64,000 nt of DNA from an uncultured Saccharospirillaceae bacterium. GTDB lineage: Bacteria > Pseudomonadota > Gammaproteobacteria > Pseudomonadales > Oceanobacteraceae. The notes under the pieces were generated by a model. The model ran no database searches. It was not told where the DNA came from and worked only from the letters and a program-made list of their open reading frames with translations. The stretch spans positions 310,001 to 374,000 of the forward strand of contig CANNFT010000005.1 in the NCBI GenBank assembly GCA_947503895.1, given 5' to 3'. A program made the translations under genes and the position numbers. This document shows, in pieces, positions 9,243-19,004 of the stretch (positions are counted from its first letter, which is position 1; each line of letters opens with the position of its first letter).

Positions 9243-9764
9243 ATGGCACTTGGTCAACGTAAACGTCGCGGTGGTGATCTTGATGTGGAAATCGATATGG
9301 TTCCCATCATGAACATGTTCCTAGTTTTGATTCCGTTTTTGTTAGCGTCGTCCAGTTTCTTAAATCTCAAAGCGATCAATACATCAATACCGGTCGCTGC
9401 GGAAACATCGGCTCCAGCCGAGCCAGAAAAGAAAGACAAGAAGCCGGAAATTAAAATTACCGCAACAGTTAAGCTCGAACCCAATCGCATACGTTTACAG
9501 GCAACTTCAGAAGAGCTGCCTGAGAACAAACTAAAAGAGATGGATGCTCAGGTAAATAAAGATGCTAAAGGTAAATATGTCTATCGCGATTTAGCGCAGG
9601 CACTTGCCAAAATTCAGCAGCTTTATCCTAAGAGCGATACCGTCATATTAGTACCCAGTGATGCCATCTTGTATGACGACATAGTCAAAACGATGGATGT
9701 TGCGCGAGAGTTCGAAGGTAAAAAACTGTTTCCAAATGTTGTCATCTCCGGACAGGTACAGTGA
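9243..9764 (+). CDS. ExbD/TolR-family protein 1, with Asn at the usual proton-binding Asp
   Basis: A 173-residue protein with one N-terminal helix (about 17-37) and a periplasmic domain, as in ExbD/TolR. In the family the helix carries a proton-binding Asp in a P-x-x-D context. Here the aligned segment reads VPIMNMFLVLIPFLL, so position 24 is Asn. The next gene, also ExbD-like, keeps the Asp. The periplasmic part (about 60-173) ends in a typical ExbD fold segment with VILVPSDAILYDDIVKTMD. It begins 2 bp after the ExbB-like stop and is presumably translationally coupled. Confidence 0.9.
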   Translation: MALGQRKRRGGDLDVEIDMVPIMNMFLVLIPFLLASSSFLNLKAINTSIPVAAETSAPAEPEKKDKKPEIKITATVKLEPNRIRLQATSEELPENKLKEMDAQVNKDAKGKYVYRDLAQALAKIQQLYPKSDTVILVPSDAILYDDIVKTMDVAREFEGKKLFPNVVISGQVQ

Positions 9765-9772
9765 GGTAATTT

Positions 9773-10285
9773 ATGGCACTGGGAAATTCAAGGGCTTCGC
9801 GCCCTCAGTCTGAAGAAGCATCGCTTAACATAACGTCGATGATGGACATGTTTACCATCATCGTATTCTTCCTGCTTTTTTCGTATGCAGAAAAGCCAGA
9901 TGAATTCGAAGTCGACAAGAATGTTGACTTACCTGCGTCTTCTTCCGTTTTTAGTTACGAAAATTCAGTCAAGTTATTTTTGAGTGAAAAGCAAGTGAAG
10001 CTAGAAGACGACATTGTTGCACAAATGCAAAATGGTCGAGTGGTTGGCTTAGATAGCAAAAATCCACAATCTTCTGCTCTATATTTAAAGCTAAAAGAGC
10101 ACAAAGAGAAGCAATTAGCGCAAGCGAAAGAGAAGGCATTGAAAACAGGCGAACCTGAAAAAACAGATTTCCATGTTTTGTTCTTCTGCGATCGCGGCCT
10201 ACCATTTAAAACCATGAACAGCATTATAAAAGTAGCCGGTATGGCGGGTTATCCTAACTTTCAGTTAGCCGTACTTGAACAGTAA
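9773..10285 (+). CDS. ExbD/TolR-family protein 2, with the conserved Asp
   Basis: A 170-residue second ExbD/TolR-like subunit: cytoplasmic N terminus, one helix (about 20-40, SMMDMFTIIVFFLLFSYA) with the canonical Asp at residue 25, then a periplasmic domain of about 125 residues with a Lys/Glu-rich middle. It starts 8 bp after the first ExbD-like gene. Together the two could form a heterodimer inside the ExbB-like pentamer. Its Asp suggests it is the proton-conducting partner. Role inferred from family and order. Confidence 0.9.
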   Translation: MALGNSRASRPQSEEASLNITSMMDMFTIIVFFLLFSYAEKPDEFEVDKNVDLPASSSVFSYENSVKLFLSEKQVKLEDDIVAQMQNGRVVGLDSKNPQSSALYLKLKEHKEKQLAQAKEKALKTGEPEKTDFHVLFFCDRGLPFKTMNSIIKVAGMAGYPNFQLAVLEQ

Positions 10286-10370
10286 TGTGTGATTGGCAAG
10301 AAAAACATTAGGTTGGTAATCAATGTTGGTTGATGTTAGCAAAGTAGAAAATGAATGCGGAGGAAAGAAC

Positions 10371-10718
10371 ATGGAGCATCTAATTAAGGCTTTGAGTGTT
10401 TCCGCGCTGCTGGCGCTCGTAATCGCCACCATTCTTTTTGTACAGAAAGCTTCTGCGGATGAAGGCAGCGAAGCTAGCAATCGAATTGACTTTGGTAACT
10501 CTTATGTGCAGGGACAATCGATAAAGTCAGGTGCCGTTTACTTGATGAATCGTAAAAAGAACGAAATCAGCAGTATGCTGAAAAAACGCGAACATTATCG
10601 CACGGAAATATTGGCGGAATATCCAGAGTTTCGAGAAGAAGCCGAAGAGGATGAATGGGCAGAGTCTGAGAACACTGCTAGCAGTTCAGCGAAAAGCGCT
10701 GTACTAAAAACGAATTAA
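10371..10718 (+). CDS. small membrane-anchored or secreted protein of the motor operon
   Basis: A 115-residue protein I do not recognise. The start at 10371 follows a strong GGAGGAAAG site; an in-frame codon at 10323 lacks this. The N terminus has one hydrophobic helix (ALSVSALLALVIATILF) ending near ASADE, so it is a signal peptide or anchor. The rest is charged and helical, with Glu-rich and Ser-rich C-terminal parts. Its place between the ExbD-like pair and the TonB/AgmX-like gene suggests an accessory periplasmic role. Confidence 0.75.
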   Translation: MEHLIKALSVSALLALVIATILFVQKASADEGSEASNRIDFGNSYVQGQSIKSGAVYLMNRKKNEISSMLKKREHYRTEILAEYPEFREEAEEDEWAESENTASSSAKSAVLKTN

Positions 10719-10780
10719 TATTAATTGGCGGAGCAGCATCTAACGTTTGTTTAAGCAAATTATGATGCAGTACTGAAATC

Positions 10781-13060
10781 ATGTATCCAAACAATGCGAT
10801 TAAAAAGACACAGTTAGGGGCTGATTCTGATCAGGATCAGACTGCGTTGACGATTAATCTGCGTAATCAGAAAGTGGATGTCGCCAAGCTGAACCCAGAC
10901 GCGAAATCTAAGCTGATCGATTTTCTATCAAATCGTTACGAAGAAAATACGACCAACATTCAAGTAAAGGGCAGGCAGTCTAGCGATAGAGTGACCTCCG
11001 ACTTTGATGACTTGATTCAGCTGATTACCAATGAATTAAATCCAAAAGTCATGTCTGAAGAGGGCAAGGCGAAACTTATTTATTTGTTACACCATCGTGT
11101 TGAACAGCAAGATATCTTGTTGGGTAGTCACACGAAGAGTGACGCCACTGTCGACAACAATCAGCCGAGTGCCAGGCCGCGTCCACAGCCATCCGCTGCA
11201 CCTGTCAGCACTAAGCGAGCATCCACAGAAGCTCAACGTCATTCAAATATTTCATCTGACGCATTAAATTTATTTGATGAACAAGCGAATGCGCCGGTTA
11301 CCAAGGCAGCGCCTGGGCAAGCACAACGAGCTGCAGCGAGACAGGCTGCTAAGCCTCAAATGCGTCAACCGATTGATCTAACGGATACGCACAACCAAGA
11401 ACCCATCGGGCAACCTGAAAAAACAGGTTTGCTGGATCGGTTAGTGAGCATGGTAAAAGGCATTGCGCCTAACGCCTCTTCTGAGCCACAAGAAAATTAC
11501 GAGTTTTACACGGAGTCCTCCCGTCAAGGTGCTGAGCAAGGCATGGGCATGCCCGTTTACACGGGCCCTGAAGATGATGAGGATGACGATGAAGACGACG
11601 AGATTGATAACGAAAAAATCTTTGCATTAAAAGACCATTTTAACGCGCATAGCCAAAGCCAATGGCCGACCGAAGGTCGAGACATGGTCATTGAGGTGGT
11701 TCACCTTAGCAAAGGCGAAGTTAAAAACGTTACCTATCTTGAGAAAGGCGAAAGTTATTCGGCATTGGTCGGTAAGAAAAGCGTTGTTATTGCTAAAAAT
11801 AAAGGCAAAAACAAGTGCGAATACGTCTTTAATAGCGATTATTTTAAGGGCGAAATTCGTCAGCGTGCGGGTGGCCAGTTAAGCGTTAATCCATTGACCG
11901 ACCCTGGTGGCGGTATGTTCGGTAGCAAGGGATCAGAGATTCCACAGCAATCGGATGTTTGCATGCGTGTTGGGAATGACACCTACGTCATTCGTTGCAA
12001 TTTCCCTATTTGTACACCCAAGGTAAAAATTGAAGAAGTTGACTTAAAGCCAACGTATAAAAGTTTGGCTGGTTCAACAGGCTTCCATGTATTCGTCATT
12101 TTGGCATTAGCGATTTTAGTGAACTATGAGGCGCCAAAAGCACCCGAAGAACCTAAGTTCGTTAAAATGGAACTGCCTAAAGAGAAGCCACCGGAACCAA
12201 AAGTGGTGCCACCTAAGCCGAAGCCAAAGCCAAAACCACCTGAGCCTAAACCTGAGGTGAAGAAAGAAAAGCCGAAGCCAAAACCTAAACCAAAGCCGAA
12301 GCCAAAACCTGAGCCAAAACCGAAGCCAAAACCGGCGACTAAGGCTGAGAAAAAACCGGTTAAGAAGCCGCTTGCAAAACCAAAAGCGGGTGGTGGTAAA
12401 GAAGGCAATATTAAGAAACGTAATGTGAACAATACTGGTTTGCTTGCTGCGCTGGGGTCAAGTTCTGGCAAAAAGCCAGGCCCTAAAAAAGCACTGGCAA
12501 AAGTAACAAGCTTAGATGCTGTTAGCTCTAGTTCAACCAATGCGAAATTGAAAGTAGCCGGGCTAAAAGCAAACCTAGGTGACACTCGTATGTCTTTGCC
12601 GACGGGCGAGTTAATCACCAGTAAAGGTGCGGCAGATGTTCTGCGTAGCGGTGGTGTTGGCGGCAAAGGTTCTGTTGCAGCACTTGCTCGTGGCGGCACT
12701 GGTAGTAAAGCGGTTCAAGGTACAGTTTCACCTGTAACGACCAGCCGTTTGAAAACCAAAGGTGGCTTAACCAAAGACCAAGTGAAGCGCGTGATCGATG
12801 CGCATATGGATGATGTGACTTACTGCTATGAAACTGCCTTGATGAATAATCCTGGACTGGGCGGAAAGATCGAATTCGAATGGAAAGTACTGGCTTCCGG
12901 TAAAGTGGGATCAGTGAATATTAAATCCTCCACCGTTAGGTCGGATGACATTCACTCATGTATTAAATCAGCTATTAAAGGCTGGCCGTTCCCTCAACCA
13001 AGTGGTGGTCAATCAGTCGTCGTATCGTATCCATTCATTTTCGATACAGTAGGATTCTAA
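10781..13060 (+). CDS. TonB-like energy-transducing protein with AgmX/PglI C-terminal domain (GltG/GltJ-like)
   Basis: A 759-residue protein. The N-terminal ~425 residues are cytoplasmic, with a helical start, a Pro/Ala/Gln-rich linker and an acidic run (about 265-280), then a folded segment rich in Val/Lys (about 300-420). A single helix (about 433-450, HVFVILALAILVNY) is followed by a Lys-Pro repeat spacer (about 460-540) like TonB's periplasm-spanning rod. The last ~95 residues form the AgmX/PglI C-terminal domain, with Cys in VTYCYE and HSCIKSAIKGWPFP. AgmX domains occur in GltG/GltJ of the Myxococcus gliding complex. Following an ExbB-ExbD-ExbD set, it is the natural partner that carries motor force to the outer membrane. 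Confidence 0.88.
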   Translation: MYPNNAIKKTQLGADSDQDQTALTINLRNQKVDVAKLNPDAKSKLIDFLSNRYEENTTNIQVKGRQSSDRVTSDFDDLIQLITNELNPKVMSEEGKAKLIYLLHHRVEQQDILLGSHTKSDATVDNNQPSARPRPQPSAAPVSTKRASTEAQRHSNISSDALNLFDEQANAPVTKAAPGQAQRAAARQAAKPQMRQPIDLTDTHNQEPIGQPEKTGLLDRLVSMVKGIAPNASSEPQENYEFYTESSRQGAEQGMGMPVYTGPEDDEDDDEDDEIDNEKIFALKDHFNAHSQSQWPTEGRDMVIEVVHLSKGEVKNVTYLEKGESYSALVGKKSVVIAKNKGKNKCEYVFNSDYFKGEIRQRAGGQLSVNPLTDPGGGMFGSKGSEIPQQSDVCMRVGNDTYVIRCNFPICTPKVKIEEVDLKPTYKSLAGSTGFHVFVILALAILVNYEAPKAPEEPKFVKMELPKEKPPEPKVVPPKPKPKPKPPEPKPEVKKEKPKPKPKPKPKPKPEPKPKPKPATKAEKKPVKKPLAKPKAGGGKEGNIKKRNVNNTGLLAALGSSSGKKPGPKKALAKVTSLDAVSSSSTNAKLKVAGLKANLGDTRMSLPTGELITSKGAADVLRSGGVGGKGSVAALARGGTGSKAVQGTVSPVTTSRLKTKGGLTKDQVKRVIDAHMDDVTYCYETALMNNPGLGGKIEFEWKVLASGKVGSVNIKSSTVRSDDIHSCIKSAIKGWPFPQPSGGQSVVVSYPFIFDTVGF

Positions 13061-13097
13061 GGCGCGTGCAAACGCGTCTTGAACAAGAGTAGGTAAT

Positions 13098-13814
13098 ATG
13101 AAAAAACAGTATCAATTAATAATAGGCTTTCTGACAGCATCCGTGCTGTCAGTCATATCACATGCAGAGACTGTCTTTGATCGTGAAACCGTATCCGTTA
13201 TTCAAGAACGAATTTACGAGCGTAAGCACGAAATCGGTTTCACCGTAGGCAACATCCCAGATGATGACTACTACGAAGTCTATCCTATTGGTGTTGGCTA
13301 CACTTACCACTTCAATAAAAACGTTGCTTGGGAAGTGGGTCGTGCGCAGTACATGGTGAACCAAGAGAAAGAATTAAAAAGTAAGCTGGAGACACAGTTC
13401 TCAGTGACACCTGAGAATTTTGACCAGTTGACGTACATGGCGCATACCACATTCATTTTGAAACCTACCTACGGCAAAGATGCGATCTGGGACCGCGGTA
13501 TTATCAATCATGAAGGCTTTTTTGCATTAGGCGCTGGCATCGCAAATTACGAGCGTGAATACTCGTTTGGTGAGCCAACATCGGAAACCGTATTTTCGGT
13601 CACCGCCGGTATGGGGCGTCGTTATTTTTTATCCAAGAAGTTTGCGCTGTTACTTGAAGTAAAAAGTTACACCAACTTTAAAGACACCAAGACAGAAACC
13701 AACGTCTATTTAGGTGCTGGCATCAGTTACCGATTCAACTTCTCTGATCGTATTTCTGCCGTCCGTGAGAAAACCGATTCTGTTTACAGGTATTTAGAAG
13801 ATGAAGAAGAGTAA
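13098..13814 (+). CDS. outer-membrane beta-barrel protein
   Basis: A 238-residue protein with a signal peptide (cleavage after VISHA) and a chain of alternating strands ending in aromatic residues (VGYTYHFNKNVAWEVG, FFALGAGIANYERE, VYLGAGISYRFNF), typical of a small outer-membrane barrel. It fits the family annotated as outer membrane beta-barrel domain proteins in Glt-like clusters. Its C-terminal tail extends past the last strand and its stop overlaps the next start by 14 bp, implying coupled translation. I infer it is the outer-membrane port of the motor complex. Confidence 0.82.
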   Translation: MKKQYQLIIGFLTASVLSVISHAETVFDRETVSVIQERIYERKHEIGFTVGNIPDDDYYEVYPIGVGYTYHFNKNVAWEVGRAQYMVNQEKELKSKLETQFSVTPENFDQLTYMAHTTFILKPTYGKDAIWDRGIINHEGFFALGAGIANYEREYSFGEPTSETVFSVTAGMGRRYFLSKKFALLLEVKSYTNFKDTKTETNVYLGAGISYRFNFSDRISAVREKTDSVYRYLEDEEE

Positions 13815-15555
13815 GCTGTTTCACGCCTTGCTGTTGGCAGGATTGATACAGCACGGGGCGGTATATGCCGATGATACGGTCTGGGATGACGACTACGAAG
13901 ATCCTGTTGAACAAGCGGCCGCTGCTGATGACGATGAGATTTCCTATGATCAAATTGAGCAGCAAGAAGCCGAAGCTGAACGTCTCGCACAAGAAGCCGA
14001 AATAGCAGAAGCAGAAGCAGAAGCTGCTGCTGAGGCCGAAGCTGAGGAGTCATCATCTGAAGAGGTAGAAACATCTGTTGCAGATGTCGAATCTGAAGAG
14101 GTCATCGAAGAAGATGAGATTGACGAAGACGTTGAGTCCAATGATTCAGGCGAAATTCTGGCGATAGAAGACGTTGAGTTGGGCCCGGATGATATCTTTA
14201 AAAATGCCTATGTTCATTTTAAAGCAGAAAAATGGGAATCCGCAGCTCAGGGGTTTTTAGGGTATATCAATCTGACCACATCCGATGATAAAAACTATGA
14301 ATGGGCAGAATTCTTTTTAGGGGTCAGCCTAGATAATCTCGGCTTCACTCATGCGGCGATTGACCGTTTTTCTAGCCTTGCAGCACGTAAGCCGAATACT
14401 AAAATCGTCACCTATGTGCTCGATATGTTCGAAAAAATCAGTCGTACTCAACCTTTCGACTATGACCAAGTCATTCTTCAAGTCGTTAACGATAAAGATT
14501 ACGGGTTTATCAATGGCGAAATTAACGGCTTTATCCACTACTATCAGGGTATTCAAGATTGGAAAACCGGTCACCGTGATTGGGCTGAAGACCATTTCGT
14601 ACGCATTCCGAAAGATAGTTACTACTACAACCGATATCTATATCACCAAGCACTCTACCAAGTGGAAATAGAAAAACCCAAAAAGGCTTTGGATCAGTTA
14701 GGTGTGTTGCTGCGTCAAGAAGATCTTGATCAAAAATTAGCAGATGAGGCTATGTGGACAGCAGCTCGTTTACACTATGAGCTAGGCGAAATGAAGGAAG
14801 CAGCGTTTTTGTACAAAAAGATAAAAACGCCAGTGGTTGAGCAAGCTTCATTTCTGTTAGAGCAAGCGTGGATCGAATATCAGAAAAAAGATTACGAGCG
14901 TGCAATGGGCTTTTTATACGCATTTGAAGCGCCTAGCTTCCGTCAATTTTTTACGCCCGAATACTTCATCCTGAAAAGCTTTATATATAAAGACGTTTGC
15001 CACTATGAATCTGCTTTGTCGGTCGTAACCGAATTTACGCAGCGTTACGGTAAGTCTCTTGAAGCTATCTACAATCGTAAAGAAGCGAACGATGTTGAAA
15101 GCGAAGAGCTGCTGTATGTGATACTGGCGAGAAAAGGCGTTAAAAAAATCTGGGAATTTATTCAGTTACTCGAAAAAGAAAGAAGCCATTTAGACGATAT
15201 TGAAGAAGGTGTATTGCAGCAGTACGTTGCGGATGTGTACAGCTTACAAATAGAAGAAAGCAGCTACTATTTGCAAAATATAGTCGAAACTGAATACGAG
15301 AGTCACGCCAATGATTTACTTCAGTACGAAGAAGAATCTAACTTAATGCGTTACGAAATTGGTGTTGATATGTATCAGCGTGTAGCGGATACCGTATATC
15401 AAGGGCAAGCTAAGAAGAGCAAGAAAAAGGACGATGCAAAGGCTCAAGTGGTTTTCCCATTCCAGCATGAATACTGGAACGACGAGCTAGGTTTTTACAC
15501 AGTAAAACTGCCTAATAAATGTGAGACGTTCGACGACTGGGATTTGTTTTTCTAA
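13801..15555 (+). CDS. periplasmic TPR protein with acidic low-complexity N-terminal region
   Basis: A 584-residue exported protein: signal peptide (cleavage near AVYA), then about 100 residues of Ala/Glu/Asp-rich low-complexity sequence, then helical repeats of TPR type (about 130-520; e.g. DDIFKNAYVHFKAEKWESAA, AAFLYKKIKTPVVEQASFLLEQ). It starts inside the barrel gene and its TAA overlaps the ATG of the next TPR gene, so the three are probably made in fixed ratio. TPR proteins such as GltD/GltE occupy the equivalent place in the Myxococcus gliding complex; equivalence is inferred. Confidence 0.85.
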   Translation: MKKSKLFHALLLAGLIQHGAVYADDTVWDDDYEDPVEQAAAADDDEISYDQIEQQEAEAERLAQEAEIAEAEAEAAAEAEAEESSSEEVETSVADVESEEVIEEDEIDEDVESNDSGEILAIEDVELGPDDIFKNAYVHFKAEKWESAAQGFLGYINLTTSDDKNYEWAEFFLGVSLDNLGFTHAAIDRFSSLAARKPNTKIVTYVLDMFEKISRTQPFDYDQVILQVVNDKDYGFINGEINGFIHYYQGIQDWKTGHRDWAEDHFVRIPKDSYYYNRYLYHQALYQVEIEKPKKALDQLGVLLRQEDLDQKLADEAMWTAARLHYELGEMKEAAFLYKKIKTPVVEQASFLLEQAWIEYQKKDYERAMGFLYAFEAPSFRQFFTPEYFILKSFIYKDVCHYESALSVVTEFTQRYGKSLEAIYNRKEANDVESEELLYVILARKGVKKIWEFIQLLEKERSHLDDIEEGVLQQYVADVYSLQIEESSYYLQNIVETEYESHANDLLQYEEESNLMRYEIGVDMYQRVADTVYQGQAKKSKKKDDAKAQVVFPFQHEYWNDELGFYTVKLPNKCETFDDWDLFF

Positions 15556-18500
15556 TGAAGTATTTAACCTATCTCCTTACCGTTGGGCTGACATTGACGG
15601 CATCTATCTCGATGCCAGTACAGTCTAACGACGCCGTAGAGGGCAAAACAAAGAAGCCAGAACTTGATAAGTATGGCTTCGAGAAAGTCGACAAGACAGA
15701 TGAGCAAAAACGGCTAATTGCTAAGTTCACGCGAGATCGCGATCAGTTAGATAAAGCAATTGATAACACAAAGACGCTTATTCATCAGTCTCAGGGTAAA
15801 GTGTATCTGCCGGAGCTGTACCTTCGCTTAGCGGAGCTCTACATCGAAAAATCACGCGTCGCTTATTTCTTGAGAAGAACGGAATCAGGCGCAGCGGTCA
15901 AATCAGCGATGGAGTCGTTAGAATCCAATACGCTGAAAAGCCAAGCGATTGAAACCTATAAGCGCATTATCCATAGCTATCCTGAATTTAAAGATATGGA
16001 TAAAGTGCACTTCTATCTGGCCCATGAATTTCGGGAGCTTAACCGTCTCGATGAGATGGTGGATGAATATAAAACCATTATCAAAAAGTATCCGAAAAGT
16101 GATTTCGTAGCAGAAAGCCATCTGTTATTGGCAGATTATTATTCGGGTCAAAAGAACCTAACTGGTGCAAAGAAGCACTATATGGCGGTTTTAAAATATC
16201 CAGGAAGCAGTGCGATCGGTATCGCACAGTACAAACTGGCTTGGGTGCATATTTCTAAAAAAGAATATAAAGAAGCCATTAAACTGTTAGAAAAATCGGT
16301 AGCGGGCCCCGATGCCGGTAAAGAAGTCGAAGTGGACACCTATGGCCGTGTGGATATTCGTACTGAAGCGTTTAACGACATGGCGTTCGTGTATTCCAAT
16401 CACTATAAAGAAGCAACGCCAGAAGAAGCCATGGCGTACTTTAAAAAGTACGCTTGGGCACGTCCTGCTTATATCGTCGTATTAGAGAAGCTGGCTTACC
16501 GCTACCTAATTAAGAAAAAGTGGAGCCATGCGGCGACAATATACCGTGAACTTTCTCGTATTCAGCACGACCCTGTGAAATTACTTGAATACGCTGATAG
16601 CGTTTACACCGCCGTCAGAGAGTTAAAATCGTATGAGAATGCCTATGAAGACGTAAAAGTCGTCGTGGAAGCCTTACGTCGAATTAAGTACTCGGTTCAC
16701 GTTGAGGATGAAATTAAAGAAAAAGCCTATGCCGACTACGAAATCTTTGCACGAGATGTGTCAACTCAGTTACACATAAAAGCGAAAAAAACCAAGTCTA
16801 TTAAAGACTTTTCACGCAGTGCGGATGCTTACGATCTCTATCTCGACTTTTTCGAGCGCAGCGAACACTTTGCGGAAATCGAGTTAAACTTCGCAGAAGC
16901 ATTATTTAACAGTAAACGCTTCACCGAAGCCGGAAAAGTGTATGAAAAACTTGCTAAAGCGACGGATGATCCGAAAATTAAGCAAGATCGACTCTACAGT
17001 TCTACTTTGTCTTTTTATGAAGCGCTCAAAGACAGAAAAGACTTAAACTACTACGAAACGGTTCAGGCACAATCTGGCTTGGCTCAAACTGGTGAAATAT
17101 TCGCTAATACTTTCCCTGAGTCGAAGCAAGTTTCTAACGTATTATTTAACGTAGCGTGGATTCGTTACGATGAAGGTAAGTTCGAAGAGGCGATCAAAGA
17201 ATTCACTCGCTTTATTGAAAAATACCCAACCGGAAAAGAAGCAAAAGCAGCGGTACAGCTAATTGTCGACTCTTATAGCATCATGGAAGACTACGATGGA
17301 CTGATTGCCTTCAATAAAGTCGTGGCTAAAAATCCAAAACTGGACCCCACTATTAAAGCTGGTGTGGCTGAATTAGCGGCTACTGCGGAAGCGAAGATGG
17401 TCAGTAATTTGACCGTTGCATCTATCGAAGATTGGGAAACCGGTAAAGACGACCTCTTAGCCTTTGCTCAAAAGCATAAATCTTCCTCTATGGGAGCACA
17501 GGCACTGAATGCTTTGTTTATTTCCAGTAAGGAAAAGAACGATTTAGAAACCATGCAGGCAACAGGTCAAAACATTATCGCGAATTATCCTGATTCTAAT
17601 GAAGCAGCGAGCGTGATGAATGCCATGATTGAAGCCAGTATTCGAACGTCTCAATACCGAGTATTGGCTGCTAACTTGGAGCAATCCGCTAAGAAGAATA
17701 AAGGCAAGGGATCGTCACAAGAATTTCTATTGCAGGCCGCACAAATTAGGCAAGGGCTTAACCAGCCTGGTGTAGCGAATGGGCTGTATCGTACGCTGCT
17801 CTCGCAATATAAAGTGAGTGCCGGTATGCGTCGTGACCTAGCGGTATCGATGGCGGATAACGAATTACTCAGAGGCAATCAAAAAGGTGCAATACAAGCA
17901 CTGGAAAGCCAACGTGGATCAGTGGGCGGTGGTTTCCGAGTGGATATTGATGCACGGTTAGCCTCTCTCTATTGGGATCTCGGCCAGAAAGGCAAAGCCA
18001 ATTCGTACCTAAAACAAGCGCTTAATGGCTTTCAAGGCGGTCAGGGGAGCGATATTCCTCAGGTACGTGAAAATATCTCCAAACTGCTTTACGCCGGTGC
18101 GGGCTCACAAATGGGTACGTTTAAAGCGACTCGTTTAAGTGGCGCAATTGACAATGATGTGGTTGCGAAGAAAACCCAATTGTTTGAAAGCCTGCAATCA
18201 AACTACTACAGCGTTCTGGACTTTGAATCAGCGAAATGGAGCCTACTGGCTTGCTATCGCCTATATGAAGTGAATCAAGAATATGCAACGTTCCTTGAGA
18301 CTGCGCCATTACCGGATATGTCTGCAGAGGAAAAAGAACAGTACAGAGCCATTATTGGGCAAAAGGTAGCGGAATACCGTGCAGAGGCTGATCAATTTAT
18401 TGAAACGGGTAAGCAATTGTCTGACCGTTTGAAAGCATTTGATCCGCGCCTTGGCCACTACGAGCAATCCATAAATGCGAGCAATCGTGAGCCTCAACCT

Positions 18501-18965
18501 TACGCGAAAAATATTCAGAGCAAGCAAATCTCTATGGATGCGTTTAAAGATAAAGCACTACGTGATTTGCATAACCAGATATCTCGAGATCCTAAAGATA
18601 TGGAAGTCATGATTGCGCTATCGAAAGCCTATCTGAAACGAGGTGATTTAGGGCAAGCCGGCATCATTGCGCAAAGTGTTATTGACGGTGGTAGCTCAGA
18701 AAGCAGTGTAATGGCAGATGCCTTCACCGTGTCTGGCCTAACCGCTATATCGCGCGGGCAAGACCAGTTGGCGCGTGAAATGTTTGAAAAGGCACTGGCA
18801 GAAGAATCATCCCACGGTGCGGCCAATACAAATTTAGCAGCATTGCTTGCCCATTATGGGTATGAAGATGAAGCGCGTGCTCATCTCAACAAAGTGGGAA
18901 ATAGTGCTAAAACAGCTGAGCTGATTCATAGCAAAGCGAAAGGCATGTCTCTGGCGAATAACTAA
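15555..18965 (+). CDS. large periplasmic TPR protein (GltI/GltE-like position)
   Basis: An 1136-residue exported protein with an N-terminal signal peptide and TPR/TPR-like helices along nearly its whole length. Examples are VHFYLAHEFRELNRLDEMVD near residue 150, NVLFNVAWIRYDEGKFEEAI near residue 535, and a final classical pair around residues 1010-1110 (LSKAYLKRGDLGQA, ANTNLAALLAHYGYEDEA). The start codon overlaps the preceding stop (TAATG). It closes the core motor operon. It is likely a scaffold in the periplasm or on the inner face of the outer membrane. The family is clear; the exact partner is not. Confidence 0.85.
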   Translation: MKYLTYLLTVGLTLTASISMPVQSNDAVEGKTKKPELDKYGFEKVDKTDEQKRLIAKFTRDRDQLDKAIDNTKTLIHQSQGKVYLPELYLRLAELYIEKSRVAYFLRRTESGAAVKSAMESLESNTLKSQAIETYKRIIHSYPEFKDMDKVHFYLAHEFRELNRLDEMVDEYKTIIKKYPKSDFVAESHLLLADYYSGQKNLTGAKKHYMAVLKYPGSSAIGIAQYKLAWVHISKKEYKEAIKLLEKSVAGPDAGKEVEVDTYGRVDIRTEAFNDMAFVYSNHYKEATPEEAMAYFKKYAWARPAYIVVLEKLAYRYLIKKKWSHAATIYRELSRIQHDPVKLLEYADSVYTAVRELKSYENAYEDVKVVVEALRRIKYSVHVEDEIKEKAYADYEIFARDVSTQLHIKAKKTKSIKDFSRSADAYDLYLDFFERSEHFAEIELNFAEALFNSKRFTEAGKVYEKLAKATDDPKIKQDRLYSSTLSFYEALKDRKDLNYYETVQAQSGLAQTGEIFANTFPESKQVSNVLFNVAWIRYDEGKFEEAIKEFTRFIEKYPTGKEAKAAVQLIVDSYSIMEDYDGLIAFNKVVAKNPKLDPTIKAGVAELAATAEAKMVSNLTVASIEDWETGKDDLLAFAQKHKSSSMGAQALNALFISSKEKNDLETMQATGQNIIANYPDSNEAASVMNAMIEASIRTSQYRVLAANLEQSAKKNKGKGSSQEFLLQAAQIRQGLNQPGVANGLYRTLLSQYKVSAGMRRDLAVSMADNELLRGNQKGAIQALESQRGSVGGGFRVDIDARLASLYWDLGQKGKANSYLKQALNGFQGGQGSDIPQVRENISKLLYAGAGSQMGTFKATRLSGAIDNDVVAKKTQLFESLQSNYYSVLDFESAKWSLLACYRLYEVNQEYATFLETAPLPDMSAEEKEQYRAIIGQKVAEYRAEADQFIETGKQLSDRLKAFDPRLGHYEQSINASNREPQPYAKNIQSKQISMDAFKDKALRDLHNQISRDPKDMEVMIALSKAYLKRGDLGQAGIIAQSVIDGGSSESSVMADAFTVSGLTAISRGQDQLAREMFEKALAEESSHGAANTNLAALLAHYGYEDEARAHLNKVGNSAKTAELIHSKAKGMSLANN

Positions 18966-19004
18966 TCCCGTTAAACACACATTGTTAACGTTACGTTATT
19001 CCGT

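Noticed and set aside
12124..12699. 191-codon ORF on the minus strand
   Set aside because: Shadow of the Lys-Pro-rich spacer of the TonB/AgmX-like gene; Gly/Phe repeats are the antisense of Lys-Pro codons.
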